Below, one piece after another: positions 52,281-62,009 of a DNA stretch of 64,000 nucleotides. Source of the stretch: Natranaeroarchaeum sulfidigenes (GTDB lineage Archaea > Halobacteriota > Halobacteria > Halobacteriales > Natronoarchaeaceae); contig NZ_CP064786.1 of the NCBI RefSeq assembly GCF_017094485.1, positions 1,860,001-1,924,000 on the forward strand, in the 5' to 3' direction. The notes beneath the pieces are model-generated. The model searched no databases. It saw nothing but the letters and a program-made list of their open reading frames with translations, and had not been told where the DNA came from. A program made the translations under genes and the position numbers. The stretch's first letter is position 1. Each line of letters starts with the position of its first letter.

Positions 52281-53267
52281 GTGTCACGGAGCCTGCGGGA
52301 ATGGGGAAACGAGCACGTCTCGCCGATGTTAGCACTCGCCGGTGCCGTGGTCGCGATGAGTACCGCGTCGATCCTGATCCGCTGGAGCGCCGCGCCGTCA
52401 AGCGTCGTCGCGTTCTATCGCGTCCTGTTCACGCTCGCGCTCGTCGTCCCATTCGTGCTCGGCGAGCGCCGCTCGGAGTTCAGAACGCTGTCCCGACGCG
52501 ACCTGCTGTCGGCGACAGCGGCCGGGATCGCGCTTGGAATCCACTTTGCCGCGTGGTTCGAGAGCCTGGCGTGGACGAGCGTCGCCGCCTCGGTTACGCT
52601 CGTCCAGACCCAGCCCGTCTTCGTCGCGATCGGTGCGTATCTCCTGCTTGACGAGCGGATCGACCGGCGGATCGTCGGCGGTATCGTCCTGACGGTCTGT
52701 GGTGCTGCCGCGATGACGCTCGCTGATCCCGGCGCGGCGATCGCGGTCGAGGGCGACGCCCGATTCGGAAACACGCTCGCGCTCGTCGGTGCCGTTGCCG
52801 CCGGTGCGTACGTCCTTGCCGGGCGCTCGATCCGCCAGCGTGTGTCGGTGTTCCCCTACGTGACGGTCGTCTACGCGAGCTGTGCGCTCACGCTCCTTGC
52901 GGTCGTCGGGGCGCAGGACGCTGCACTACTGGGCTATCCGCCGCGTGAGTGGGTGCTTTTCGTTGCGCTCGCAGCCGGTCCGGGACTGCTGGGCCATACG
53001 GTGATCAACTGGGCGCTCGAACACGTTCGTTCGACCGTCGTCGGTATCACGATGCTCGGCGAGCCGGTCGGGGCCACGATCCTGGCGGTTCTCCTGCTCG
53101 CCGAGGTTCCGGGAACGGGAACTGTCCTTGGCGGAGTGATTGTCCTCGGCGGGATCTACCTAGCGAGCACGTCCCGGAGCAGTGGCGGCGACCGAGAAGA
53201 GGGCAGTGGCGGCGACCGCGAGGAAGGAAGTAATCGCGACAGCGACGTAGCGGCGAAAATCGACTGA
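52281..53267 (+). CDS. EamA/RhaT-type metabolite transporter
   Basis: This 328-residue protein has ten predicted membrane helices in two EamA halves. The first begins SPMLALAGAVVAMSTASIL, the second near FGNTLALVGAVAAGAYVLAG. Both have the usual helix-end motifs (AYLLLDERI, TMLGEPVGATILAVLLLAE). It is a drug/metabolite-superfamily exporter of unknown substrate. The start is GTG 52281. The hydrophilic C-terminus has a short tandem repeat (SSGGDREEGSGGDREEGSN). Confidence 0.87.
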   Translation: MSRSLREWGNEHVSPMLALAGAVVAMSTASILIRWSAAPSSVVAFYRVLFTLALVVPFVLGERRSEFRTLSRRDLLSATAAGIALGIHFAAWFESLAWTSVAASVTLVQTQPVFVAIGAYLLLDERIDRRIVGGIVLTVCGAAAMTLADPGAAIAVEGDARFGNTLALVGAVAAGAYVLAGRSIRQRVSVFPYVTVVYASCALTLLAVVGAQDAALLGYPPREWVLFVALAAGPGLLGHTVINWALEHVRSTVVGITMLGEPVGATILAVLLLAEVPGTGTVLGGVIVLGGIYLASTSRSSGGDREEGSGGDREEGSNRDSDVAAKID

Positions 53268-53268
53268 C

Positions 53269-53997
53269 CTACTCCGCGTACTCCGGTCGCTGTTCGTACT
53301 CGATGGGGTCGCGGACCCCAATCCGCTGGAACGCTTCGAGCCTGAACTTACAGGCATCGCAGGTGCCACAGGCAGGGGTGTTCTCCCGGTAACAGCTCCA
53401 CGTGTGTTCGTAGGGGACGTCGAGTTCGACGCCGCGTTCGGCGATATCGGTCTTGGACCACTCGACGAACGGCGCTTCGATCGAGAGATCGGTGTCGGGT
53501 TTCGTCCCGGTCTCGACGACTGACTGGAATGCCTCGAAAAAGGCCGGGCGACAGTCCGGATATCCGGAGAAGTCCTCGCTATGTGCGCCGATAAACACGG
53601 CTTCACACTCGTTCGCCTCGGCGTAAGACACCGCCATCGAGAGCAAGTTCGCGTTCCGGAACGGGACGTACGTGTCGGGGATCTCGTCGTCGGGAGTGTC
53701 ACCGGCGTCCTCGACATCGAGACCTTCGTCCGTCAAACTCGATGCGCCGATACGTTCGAGGTGGCTGGTTTCGACAGCGAGGAAGCCGGCGGCATCGATA
53801 TCGTCTGCGAGCCGACGAGCGCACTCCAGTTCACGGTCTTCGGTCCGCTGGCCGTAAGAGGTGTGCAACAGGAACAGTTTGTAGCCCTGCTCGCGCGCCT
53901 CGTACGCAGCAGTTGCGCTGTCCATACCGCCGGAGGCCAGGACGACGGCTCCGGGGGGCGATTTGTCGGGGACGGTCGATTCGGATTGGTCGGTCAT
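53269..53997 (-). CDS. queC: 7-cyano-7-deazaguanine (preQ0) synthase
   Basis: This 242-residue PP-loop ATPase has the ATP-binding SGGMDSAT at about 22-29, YVPFRNANLLSMAVSYAE, and a C-terminal zinc site with four Cys (CYRENTPACGTCDAC). It converts carboxydeazaguanine plus ammonia to preQ0, the precursor of archaeosine at G15 of archaeal tRNA. The gene is convergent with the transporter (1-bp gap). Other archaeosine genes are not in the window. Confidence 0.94.
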   Translation of the reverse strand: MTDQSESTVPDKSPPGAVVLASGGMDSATAAYEAREQGYKLFLLHTSYGQRTEDRELECARRLADDIDAAGFLAVETSHLERIGASSLTDEGLDVEDAGDTPDDEIPDTYVPFRNANLLSMAVSYAEANECEAVFIGAHSEDFSGYPDCRPAFFEAFQSVVETGTKPDTDLSIEAPFVEWSKTDIAERGVELDVPYEHTWSCYRENTPACGTCDACKFRLEAFQRIGVRDPIEYEQRPEYAE

Positions 53998-54067
53998 GAT
54001 CAGGTTTCAGGGGCGTCGTTCCAGCGGTCGCCGTGAATTACGGGGGTAAAATAAAAACCGTCTTCGA

Positions 54068-54427
54068 TCACTCATCTAGCTGGTCCTGCAGCTGGTTTTT
54101 CGCCTCTGAGCGTTTTTTGGACTCGATGCTCGGGGCCTGACCGGTAAAATCGAACGTTACGGTATCGACCGTCCGCCGGTACACGTTGGTGCGTCGACCT
54201 TCTTCCGAGAGCTGTCGCCCCTCGCAACGAAGCAACCCGGCGTCTTCGAGTTCTTCGATCCGGCGGTAGCAGGTTGCGATCGGGATCTCGATCCGGTCGC
54301 TCAACTCCTGTGCAGAGGTCGGCGTCCGTGTCTCGTTCAGTATCTCCGCGCTGTACTTCCCACCGAGTGCCGAAAGGAGTGTCTCCGTCGGAACTGAAGA
54401 TCCGTCGACTGTCTCCGTTGAGAGCAT
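54068..54427 (-). CDS. Winged-helix regulator (ArsR-like), next to the chemotaxis cluster
   Basis: This 119-residue protein has a winged-helix domain (LLSALGGKYSAEILNETRTP, the HTH at SAQELSDRIEIPIATCYRRI, wing RCEGRQLSEEGRRTNVYRRT) and a charged C-terminal helix (KKRSEAKNQLQDQLDE). This type is frequent in haloarchaea and lacks a visible metal site. It is divergent from cheW with about 110 bp between starts, so control of the chemotaxis genes is possible. Confidence 0.8.
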   Translation of the reverse strand: MLSTETVDGSSVPTETLLSALGGKYSAEILNETRTPTSAQELSDRIEIPIATCYRRIEELEDAGLLRCEGRQLSEEGRRTNVYRRTVDTVTFDFTGQAPSIESKKRSEAKNQLQDQLDE

Positions 54428-54537
54428 ATTCTGAACAGTATCTCGTTATCAGATTTGAAGCTTGTGGCACGTACGGGCAGTCAACGGGTAACCGTGGTCA
54501 ATGTTTTTGTTGCTCCGGTGTAGATATCGGGTAAGGA

Positions 54538-55101
54538 ATGTCGACGGAACTGCCGGATAAGCTACTGAATATCGATGGACAGGGGACTGACGACCGGGAC
54601 CCCGATCCTGACGGCGACGACGAGGAAACAGAAGAACGGGAGCGCTTCGTCGTCTTCCGCATCGGAGATACGGAGTACGGACTGGAAGTCGATCAGGTGC
54701 TCAGCGTTGTCGAAGAGACCGAATACACACGACTCCCCCGGAGCTCGGACGCGATCGAAGGGCTGATGGATCTCCGTGGGGCAATCACGGCGGTGATCGA
54801 TCCCCAGAGCTACCTCGGGACCAGTCGCCACGACGATTCGCCCGATGAGCAGCGGGTCGTCGTCCTGGACAGACCGGCCGATCAGCAGGATATTGGTCTC
54901 AAAGTCGACGAGGTGCTCGGCGTCGAGTCCGTCCCCGTGAGCAGCATCTTCCACAAACCGTCACCAAAGCAGGATATCGACCCGAGCGCCCTCTCTCACG
55001 CCCTGGTCCGTGCGGTTGTCAGACCGGAGGACGAAAACAGTGACAGACAGGTCTCAGTGATCGATCTCGGCGGACTGGTGCAGGCGGCCGGGAACGCCTG
55101 A
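54538..55101 (+). CDS. cheW: Chemotaxis adaptor CheW
   Basis: This 187-residue protein has an acidic N-terminal tail of about 40 residues. The CheW fold follows (FVVFRIGDTEYGLEVDQVLS, RLPRSSDAIEGLMDLRGAI, SVPVSSIFHKPSP). It couples membrane or soluble transducers (MCPs) to CheA. It is followed by 195 bp that hold AT-rich promoter-like tracts, so cheW and the cheY-cheR genes may be separate units. Confidence 0.93.
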   Translation: MSTELPDKLLNIDGQGTDDRDPDPDGDDEETEERERFVVFRIGDTEYGLEVDQVLSVVEETEYTRLPRSSDAIEGLMDLRGAITAVIDPQSYLGTSRHDDSPDEQRVVVLDRPADQQDIGLKVDEVLGVESVPVSSIFHKPSPKQDIDPSALSHALVRAVVRPEDENSDRQVSVIDLGGLVQAAGNA

Positions 55102-55296
55102 TCCGGTCCGTCAGGCCTCCCGAACAGACACACTCACCCCCTCGCGTATACCGACTCCAATCTCTGTCCTTGCGACCGTATGTCACCGGTAACGTTCCCG
55201 AACATGGCCCGACGAGACTGTGAATATCAGATATGATAATATAAGAACAGCATTTATGTTGGTAGTTCGCCAAGCCGTGCGTGGTGTATTAACTGA

Positions 55297-55659
55297 ATGT
55301 CGACAGGGGTGCTCATCGTGGACGACTCTCATTTTATGCGGAATCTACTCAGACAGATTCTGGAAGAAGACTACGACATAGTGGGAGAGGCGTCCAACGG
55401 TGCTGAAGCGGTCAAGTTGTACAAAGAACAGGAGCCGGACATCGTGATGATGGATATCGTGATGCCCAAATGTAACGGGATCAAGGCTACCGCGGCGATC
55501 AAGAAGCTCGATCCCGACTCCCGCGTTATCATGTGTACGAGCGTGGGACAGCGCGAGAAGATGAAACTGGCCGTCAAAGCCGGTGCGGACGGCTATGTGA
55601 CGAAACCGTTCGAGGAACCGAGCGTCAGAAAGGCGCTCAGGGACGTTATTCCGGCATGA
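55297..55659 (+). CDS. cheY: Chemotaxis response regulator CheY
   Basis: This 120-residue single receiver domain has acidic pocket Asp9/Asp10, phospho-site Asp53 (MMDIVMPKCNG), Thr81 and Lys103. CheA phosphorylates it. In archaea, phospho-CheY signals to the archaellum through CheF, which is not in this window. Its stop overlaps the cheB start (ATGA). AT-rich sequence (ATATGATAATATAAG) lies upstream. Confidence 0.94.
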   Translation: MSTGVLIVDDSHFMRNLLRQILEEDYDIVGEASNGAEAVKLYKEQEPDIVMMDIVMPKCNGIKATAAIKKLDPDSRVIMCTSVGQREKMKLAVKAGADGYVTKPFEEPSVRKALRDVIPA

Positions 55660-56810
55660 CGAGCGTGCTCGTTGTCGATGACTCGCAGTTCATGCGGACA
55701 GTCATCGGCAACATCCTCGCCGATCACGGCTACGAGGTATACCGTGCGAGTAACGGCGAGCGGGCGATTGAGGCCGTCCGAGAGCACAGTCCGGATATCG
55801 TGACAATGGACGTCCAGATGCCGGAAATGGACGGGATCGAGGCCGTCGAACGTATCATGTCCGAGTATCCGACCCGCATACTAATGCTCAGTGCGCATAC
55901 CGAGGATGGTGCTGATGCGACGCTTCGCGCTCTCGCATCCGGCGCGATCGATTTCCTGGAAAAACCTGGCGGGGAAGTCTCGACGGATATCGCCGGACTC
56001 GAGGATCGGCTGATCGAGGCGATCACCGCTGTCGAAGATGCCGATGTCGCTTCGCTGGCACGCTCACGAACGGCCGCATCGGCACGACGTGTCGCTGCTG
56101 GTGTACGGACCTCGACGGGAGCGTCCTCGCGATCTGTGAATCCCGCCAGTATGCGGGACGACCGGAGAGACAGCACGTGGAGCGATGTCACCGCCGATGA
56201 GGATCGGACGTATATGGAGCACCCCACGATCGTCATCGGGGCGTCGACCGGCGGGCCGAAAGTCATCGAGCGACTGCTCTGTTCGTTGCCGCTCGATCTG
56301 GACGCCCGAGTACTTGTTGTCCAGCACATGCCTCCCGAGTTCACGGCTCGACTCGCCAAGCGCCTCGACGAGCTCTGTTCGTACCATGTGAAAGAAGCGG
56401 AAGACGGCGACAGGATTTCAGGCGGGGAGGTGCTGGTCGCCCACGGTGACCGGCACATGGTTGTTGCCCACTCGGTTGCCGGGCGATCGAAAGTGCGGCT
56501 TACTGACGACGATCCCGTCAACGGTGTCAGACCGTCGATCGATGTTACGATGGAATCGGTCGCGGAGACCGTCGAACAGCCGGTTGTCGGCATCGCACTT
56601 ACGGGGATGGGGAAAGACGGCGCGGCAGGTATCCGCGCGATCAAAGACGCCGGCGGGACGACGATCGCACAGGATGAGGCGACGAGTCCCGTGTTCGGTA
56701 TCCCCAGACAGGCGATTGCGACTGGTGCGGTCGACCACGTGCTTCCTGCAGCGGGGATTACGGATGGCGTGCTCGATCAGCTATCGACGGAGGTGACAAC
56801 TCATGGATGA
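55656..56810 (+). CDS. cheB: Chemotaxis methylesterase CheB
   Basis: This 384-residue protein has a receiver domain at 1-120 (phospho-Asp52 in VTMDVQMPEMDG) and a Ser/Arg-rich linker to about 195. The methylesterase domain has the catalytic Ser in VIGASTGGPKVIE, His in VVQHMPPEFTARL, and Asp in LTGMGKDGAAGI. It demethylates and may deamidate MCP glutamyl sites for adaptation. ATG 55656 was chosen for coupling with cheY. cheA starts inside its last codons. Confidence 0.94.
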   Translation: MTSVLVVDDSQFMRTVIGNILADHGYEVYRASNGERAIEAVREHSPDIVTMDVQMPEMDGIEAVERIMSEYPTRILMLSAHTEDGADATLRALASGAIDFLEKPGGEVSTDIAGLEDRLIEAITAVEDADVASLARSRTAASARRVAAGVRTSTGASSRSVNPASMRDDRRDSTWSDVTADEDRTYMEHPTIVIGASTGGPKVIERLLCSLPLDLDARVLVVQHMPPEFTARLAKRLDELCSYHVKEAEDGDRISGGEVLVAHGDRHMVVAHSVAGRSKVRLTDDDPVNGVRPSIDVTMESVAETVEQPVVGIALTGMGKDGAAGIRAIKDAGGTTIAQDEATSPVFGIPRQAIATGAVDHVLPAAGITDGVLDQLSTEVTTHG

Positions 56811-59800
56811 GTACGTACGGGAGTTCGTACAGGAAAGCGAGGAAGGGATCACGGAGTTGAACAACGCATTGCTCACGCTGGAGCAAAACCCTGACGACGA
56901 CGAGGCGATGGATCTGATCTTCCGTACCGCACACACCCTCAAGGGCAACTCCGGTGCGATGGGGTTCGATCGTGCGGAAGCGCTCGCGCACGCGCTCGAA
57001 GACCTGCTCGATGCCGTTCGGCGCGGCGAGGTCGAGGTATCGGCCCAGCTGATGGACCGGTTCTTCGATGCTGTCGATCAGCTAGAGGCGATGATCGAGG
57101 AGATCCCCGAACACGGCTCACCGCAAACGGACCCCGACGAAACGATCGAGATGCTTCGCGAGGAGCTCGAAGCGGCCGAAGCTATCTCAACGCCGACGGA
57201 TGCGGAGATCGACGAGTTACTGGCTTCGGCTGACGAGCCAGCGGACGATCGTCACAACCGGTTTCACGTCCGGCTGAACGTGGCCGAGGAACGGGAACAA
57301 CACGGGATGCTCGTCGTCGAGGCGCTCGAGGACGCGTTCGATCTCCTCGGGACCTCCCCACCGGAATCGGAGATCAGCGAGGGTGAGTACGGCGGCAACT
57401 TCGACGCCGTGTTCGCGAGCGCTGTCGGAGAGGAGTCGATCGCGGCCGCACTCGATCCCGTCGATGCTGTCGAGGAGGCACTCATCGAGGAGGTGACCGA
57501 CAGGGAAGTCTCGACTCCAACCGACGAAGATGGTGGGACGACAGATGTCGAAGTGGAATCGGGACAGGACCCCGAGGAGATGGAAGTCGACGAACTGCTC
57601 GACGAGTTCAGCGAGTACGACGATCTGGACGAAATGGTCGAGCAGGTCGACGATGTGGAAGGATTCGACGATCTCGGCGACGCAGGATCGTTCGACGATA
57701 TCGAGGTCGGAGACATCGACCCCGTCGACGAGGAGACAGTCGAAACAGCAGAAGCGGACGACGACGCCGTCGAGGCAGGCGCTGAACTGGCTGATGACGA
57801 CGAGATCGAGGATGCCTCGGATACGTTCAAACAGCTACAACAGGAAGTCGATCCGGTCGGCTTCGACGAGCTACAGGCCGAACTCGACGAACTGGAATTC
57901 GAGGAACTCGACGACGACGACGAGGTCGGCTTCGACGAACTGCTCGAAGAGGACGAACTCGGCGGTGACGATCCGTTCGCTTCCGGTGAGTTCACCGATG
58001 ACGACCCGTTTGGCGCTGGCGACGAGGGCGAGGAACCCGGTGTCGACGAACTGCTCGACGAGGCTGAGGAAGGCGAACCGGATAACTCAGACGTCGAAGC
58101 TGGTGAGGCCGAACGAGACGTCATCACTCCCGACGAGCCGGATATCGAATCCGATGAGCCGACTACCGCCCCTGCTGTCGAAGCGGACGACGAAGAAACG
58201 GGGACCGCCGATACGACCGCCAGCACAGAGCCGGCTCCCGAGGCCGAGGACCTAGACTTCCCTGCCGGGAACGACGATCTGTTCGGAGACGACGCGATCG
58301 AAGACGTTCCCGCGGGAGAATCTCCGGGAACCCTCGATCTGGATGACGCGGAAATCCATGACGTCGACGACGCCGATGAGAGTCCGGAGCTCGATCTCGA
58401 AGATCCCTTTGCCGATTCGGAGTCGACCGACGAGTTAGACGTGGATACCGCCACTGCTGAGGACGGTGAGAGCCTCGAGGACACTGATGACGCCCCGAAC
58501 GAATCATCGATCAGCGAAGCGGGCGCATTCTCCGACATCGACTTCGGCGATCCTGCGGACCCCGAAGCTGAGCCGGGAGAACTCGATGATGGCGGATTCG
58601 GCTCGGCGGACGAACTGGACCTGTCGATGGATCTCGAAGCGGGGGGTGATGAGAGCGAGAGTCCCGAAGGGAGTGTATCGGGCGGAGATACCGACTCGAC
58701 GCCTGAAGCAGATGCAGACTCGACGCTCGCGGACACTGATTCCGACGAGACGTTCGAAACGCATCCCGACGAGACGCTCGAAGACACCGATCCCAGCGGT
58801 ACGCTCCATGAACCTGCTCCCGGAGCGACCGGCGGGAACGTGAGACCGGACGACGAGCCGTCCGATGAGGCCGTCGAGGCGTCGGTCGAATCGGTGAATC
58901 TAGAGTCGGGAACGGAGACACCGGACGTCGATAACGAGCGCCCGTCAGCCGCAGCCGGAACGGGTGTGGATACGGAGACGATCCAGTCCATTCGGGTCGA
59001 TACTGAGCAGATCGATCAGCTGATGAGTCTCGTCGAGGGGCTCGTCTCGACTCGCGCGCGCTTGCGCCGGGCGGTCGAGGCTGACGAGCCACGGCGGGTC
59101 ATCGACAACGAGGTCGACGAACTCGACGCGCTCACCGCCGAACTGCAGGATACGGTGATGGACGTTCGCCTCGTCCCCCTGCGAAACGTCGTCAACAAGC
59201 TCCCACGGCTGGTGCGGGATATCTCCCGCGATCAGGACAAAAAGGTAACCCTCGACATGGACGGCGAAGACGTCGAGGTCGATCGGTCGATCCTCGATGA
59301 GATCGGCGATCCACTGATGCATCTGGTCCGGAACGCGATCGACCACGGGATCGAACCGCCGGAAGAACGTGAGGAAGCCGGGAAAGACCCCAGCGGGTCG
59401 ATCGAACTTCGAGCACATCGAGAGCGCGACACTGTCGTCATCGAAGTCGAGGACGACGGGCGCGGGATCGATGTCGACGACCTCGGTGATGCTGCAGTCG
59501 CGGAGGGGATCGTCGAGCGCGACGAACTGCTGACCATGGACGACGAAGCGGTCTACGAACTCGTCTTCCACCCGGGCTTCTCGACGAGCGAGGAGGTAAC
59601 CGACGTCAGCGGTCGTGGCGTCGGGATGGACGTCGTCGCCCGGACGGTCGACGAGCTCGATGGCTCCGTCGACATCGAAAGCGAGACGGGCGAGGGGACG
59701 ACAGTCCGAATCGAGGTTCCGATCTCCTTGGCGATCGCCGACGTGCTGTTCGTCGAATCCGGCGGGGAAGAGTACGGCATCCCCACCCGGGTCGTCAGCG

Positions 59801-60114
59801 AGATCGGACCGTCGGGTGCGATCACCGTCGAGGACGGCCGTGAGGTCGTCGACCGGGGCGAGTCGTCTGTTCCCCTGATCCGTCTGGACGAGGCGCTCGA
59901 CACGCCCGAGCGCGGGCAAAACGGTGACGGGATGTTGGTACAGGTACGCGACGATGTTCGTCCAGTTGCGGTTCACTGTGACCGCGTCCGTGGACAACAG
60001 GAAGTCGTTGTCAAACCGTTCGAGGGGTTCATCGGCAACATCCCTGGGCTCAGCGGGGCAACCGTGCTCGGGGAAGGTGACGTGGTGAACATTCTCGACA
60101 TCGAGACGCTATGA
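56803..60114 (+). CDS. cheA: Chemotaxis histidine kinase CheA with giant acidic linker
   Basis: This 1103-residue protein has an Hpt domain at 1-105 with phospho-His44 (FRTAHTLKGNSGAMGF). A P2-like CheY-binding domain spans about 150-235. A linker of nearly 490 residues (about 236-725) is made largely of Asp, Glu, Ser and Gly, with DELLDE and DDPF repeats. The dimerisation helix pair then contains SIRVDTEQIDQLMSLVEGLV. The kinase domain has HLVRNAIDHGIEPPEE, DDGRGIDVDD and GRGVGMDVVA. A CheW-like domain ends the protein (about 970-1103). Most CheA proteins are 650-700 residues, and the excess is the linker. Confidence 0.93.
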   Translation: MDEYVREFVQESEEGITELNNALLTLEQNPDDDEAMDLIFRTAHTLKGNSGAMGFDRAEALAHALEDLLDAVRRGEVEVSAQLMDRFFDAVDQLEAMIEEIPEHGSPQTDPDETIEMLREELEAAEAISTPTDAEIDELLASADEPADDRHNRFHVRLNVAEEREQHGMLVVEALEDAFDLLGTSPPESEISEGEYGGNFDAVFASAVGEESIAAALDPVDAVEEALIEEVTDREVSTPTDEDGGTTDVEVESGQDPEEMEVDELLDEFSEYDDLDEMVEQVDDVEGFDDLGDAGSFDDIEVGDIDPVDEETVETAEADDDAVEAGAELADDDEIEDASDTFKQLQQEVDPVGFDELQAELDELEFEELDDDDEVGFDELLEEDELGGDDPFASGEFTDDDPFGAGDEGEEPGVDELLDEAEEGEPDNSDVEAGEAERDVITPDEPDIESDEPTTAPAVEADDEETGTADTTASTEPAPEAEDLDFPAGNDDLFGDDAIEDVPAGESPGTLDLDDAEIHDVDDADESPELDLEDPFADSESTDELDVDTATAEDGESLEDTDDAPNESSISEAGAFSDIDFGDPADPEAEPGELDDGGFGSADELDLSMDLEAGGDESESPEGSVSGGDTDSTPEADADSTLADTDSDETFETHPDETLEDTDPSGTLHEPAPGATGGNVRPDDEPSDEAVEASVESVNLESGTETPDVDNERPSAAAGTGVDTETIQSIRVDTEQIDQLMSLVEGLVSTRARLRRAVEADEPRRVIDNEVDELDALTAELQDTVMDVRLVPLRNVVNKLPRLVRDISRDQDKKVTLDMDGEDVEVDRSILDEIGDPLMHLVRNAIDHGIEPPEEREEAGKDPSGSIELRAHRERDTVVIEVEDDGRGIDVDDLGDAAVAEGIVERDELLTMDDEAVYELVFHPGFSTSEEVTDVSGRGVGMDVVARTVDELDGSVDIESETGEGTTVRIEVPISLAIADVLFVESGGEEYGIPTRVVSEIGPSGAITVEDGREVVDRGESSVPLIRLDEALDTPERGQNGDGMLVQVRDDVRPVAVHCDRVRGQQEVVVKPFEGFIGNIPGLSGATVLGEGDVVNILDIETL

Positions 60115-60129
60115 GATACAGGTGATACT

Positions 60130-60735
60130 ATGAGTCTAATGGTCGACATTCGGAAGTTGAGCTTCATTAACGAGATGGCGAAGGTCGGTACCAATGGGGT
60201 GGCCGACAACATGGGCAAGCTGACGGGCGAGGACGCCAAGATGGAGGTGACGAAAACCAACTTCATCGACGTCGAGGATCTCACCGCCCAGCTCGACGAC
60301 GGCAAGCGTGTCGGGGTTCGGGTTCGGCTTATGGAGCCGCCCCACGGACACATCCTCATTCTTTTCCCCGAAGAGAGCGCAAAGAAGATCACGGCGCTCA
60401 TGCTGAACGATATGGTGGACGATATGTCCTCGGTGTCGGGCGAGATGGCCCGGAGCGCTGTCGAGGAGCTTGGCAATATGATGGCGAGTGGCTTCATCGA
60501 CGGCTGGGCCGACGTACTCGGCACAACGATCGATATCGCGACGCCTCAGCTGGTGTACGCGCCAGCAGCCGAGATCGTCGGCCGGACGGCGAGCCTCGGC
60601 GAGGAGGACCTCGCACTGTTCTTCGACTCCAGTCTCAACGTCCCAAGCTACGAGATCGAAGCCGAGATCTACGCCTTCCCTGACCTCCAGGAGTTCGTCG
60701 AGATGGTCAACAGCATCGAAACCACCTACGAGTAA
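60130..60735 (+). CDS. cheC: CheC-type CheY phosphatase
   Basis: This 201-residue CheC domain has two phosphatase helices. The second is intact, with SAVEELGNMMASGFIDGWAD (Glu and Asn of the E-x2-N signature). The first region is around FINEMAKVGTNGVADNMGKL. It dephosphorylates CheY-P, and its activity is boosted by CheD. It starts 15 bp after cheA and 5 bp before the next gene. Confidence 0.9.
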   Translation: MSLMVDIRKLSFINEMAKVGTNGVADNMGKLTGEDAKMEVTKTNFIDVEDLTAQLDDGKRVGVRVRLMEPPHGHILILFPEESAKKITALMLNDMVDDMSSVSGEMARSAVEELGNMMASGFIDGWADVLGTTIDIATPQLVYAPAAEIVGRTASLGEEDLALFFDSSLNVPSYEIEAEIYAFPDLQEFVEMVNSIETTYE

Positions 60736-60740
60736 TCCAT

Positions 60741-62009
60741 ATGAAACTCGATGTCACTGCACTCGGAACGTTCTATCAGATGGCCCAAGAGGGGGCCGGT
60801 CTCGCGGCAGGTCGGCTCACACGGATGACCGACGTCGACACGCGCGTCGGCGTGACGAAATTGAACTTCATGCGCGGATCGGATATTCGCGCGGAACTCG
60901 GAGACGACGTTCGGAAAGTCGGGATTCGGGTCGAACTGACTGGCGCCCTTGACGGTCACGCTGTACTGGTCTTCGACTGGGAAAGCGCAACGCATCTCGT
61001 CCGGACGTTACAGCCATCTGTCGACCCGGAGGAGACGCTTCCCGACAGCCCAGACGAGGAGTTCGACGAGATGAACAGGAGCGCGATCACCGAGGTCGGA
61101 CAGATAATGCACAGCGGCTTTATCGATGGCTGGGCGGACGTCCTCGGTACTGCGATCGACGTTTCGACGCCCGAATACGTCGACGGGGACTCCGCGGAGC
61201 CGTTCCTCGCAGGGGTCGATACGGCACCCGGCGCGGACGACCTGGCACTGCTCTTCCAGAGCCAGATCGAAGCGATCGACACCGAGATCCAGTTTCGGTA
61301 CTACCTCTTCCCCGATCACGACTCGATGGAGGAGGTCCTGACCCAGCAGGGTGTATCGAGCGACGACGGGATCGAATACGACAAGCTGGCCGGGTTCGAC
61401 CGCCTCGCACAGCGCGGTGCGGACGAGGTCGCCTCGAACGTCACCACGATGACCGGGATCGAGACCGACGTGGAAATCCGGCGGCTCAACTTCGTGCCAC
61501 TGGAGGTGCTTCCCGAAGAGATCAACGACGAGATGCTGATCGGTGTCGCGTTCGAGTTCGACGGGATGCCAAGCGGCTATCTCGTCTTCCTGTTCGATGA
61601 ATCCTCCGCCCGGGAGATCGTCAACGCAATGCTCCCGATGGCACCGGATGACGAGTTCGACGAGATGGGACAGAGTGCGATCAAAGAGCTCGGAAACATC
61701 ATGGCCAGTGGCTTCCTTGACGGCTGGGCGAACGTACTCGACACGACGATCGATCACTCCCCGCCGGAGTACACCCACGATATGGGCGCTGCCGTGATCG
61801 ATCCGGTCGTCATTCAGCTCGGCGAAGAACAGGAGTACGCGTTCGTGTTCGATACCTCCGTACAGGCAGCCGATCGTGAGTTCGACTGTAACATCTACGC
61901 GGTGCCCGACGAGTCGGATCTGGAACGGGCGATCAACGACCTGCCGATGGACCGGATCGAAGAAGTACCCACAAAGGCAACCCTCGAAGAGGTCGAGACC
62001 GACCAATGA
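60741..62009 (+). CDS. Double CheC-domain protein
   Basis: This 422-residue protein consists of two CheC domains in tandem. The first (about 1-205) has the helix SAITEVGQIMHSGFIDGWAD, where the usual Asn is Gln, so this site may be inactive. The second (about 215-405) has SAIKELGNIMASGFLDGWAN, which is intact. Haloarchaea carry such a longer CheC paralogue beside CheC. It probably acts as a CheY-P phosphatase or a CheD-binding regulator. Its stop overlaps the cheD start. Confidence 0.87.
   Translation: MKLDVTALGTFYQMAQEGAGLAAGRLTRMTDVDTRVGVTKLNFMRGSDIRAELGDDVRKVGIRVELTGALDGHAVLVFDWESATHLVRTLQPSVDPEETLPDSPDEEFDEMNRSAITEVGQIMHSGFIDGWADVLGTAIDVSTPEYVDGDSAEPFLAGVDTAPGADDLALLFQSQIEAIDTEIQFRYYLFPDHDSMEEVLTQQGVSSDDGIEYDKLAGFDRLAQRGADEVASNVTTMTGIETDVEIRRLNFVPLEVLPEEINDEMLIGVAFEFDGMPSGYLVFLFDESSAREIVNAMLPMAPDDEFDEMGQSAIKELGNIMASGFLDGWANVLDTTIDHSPPEYTHDMGAAVIDPVVIQLGEEQEYAFVFDTSVQAADREFDCNIYAVPDESDLERAINDLPMDRIEEVPTKATLEEVETDQ

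Noticed and set aside
53168-53237. Short tandem repeat at the 3' end of the EamA gene as a mobile or regulatory element
   Set aside because: It is an in-frame duplication coding for a hydrophilic tail; length variation there has no visible consequence.
57264-58991. 575-codon open frame on the minus strand, Ser/Thr-rich
   Set aside because: It is the antisense of the Asp/Glu-rich CheA linker; GAC/GAA codons read backwards give Ser codons. CheA is supported by domains and gene order.
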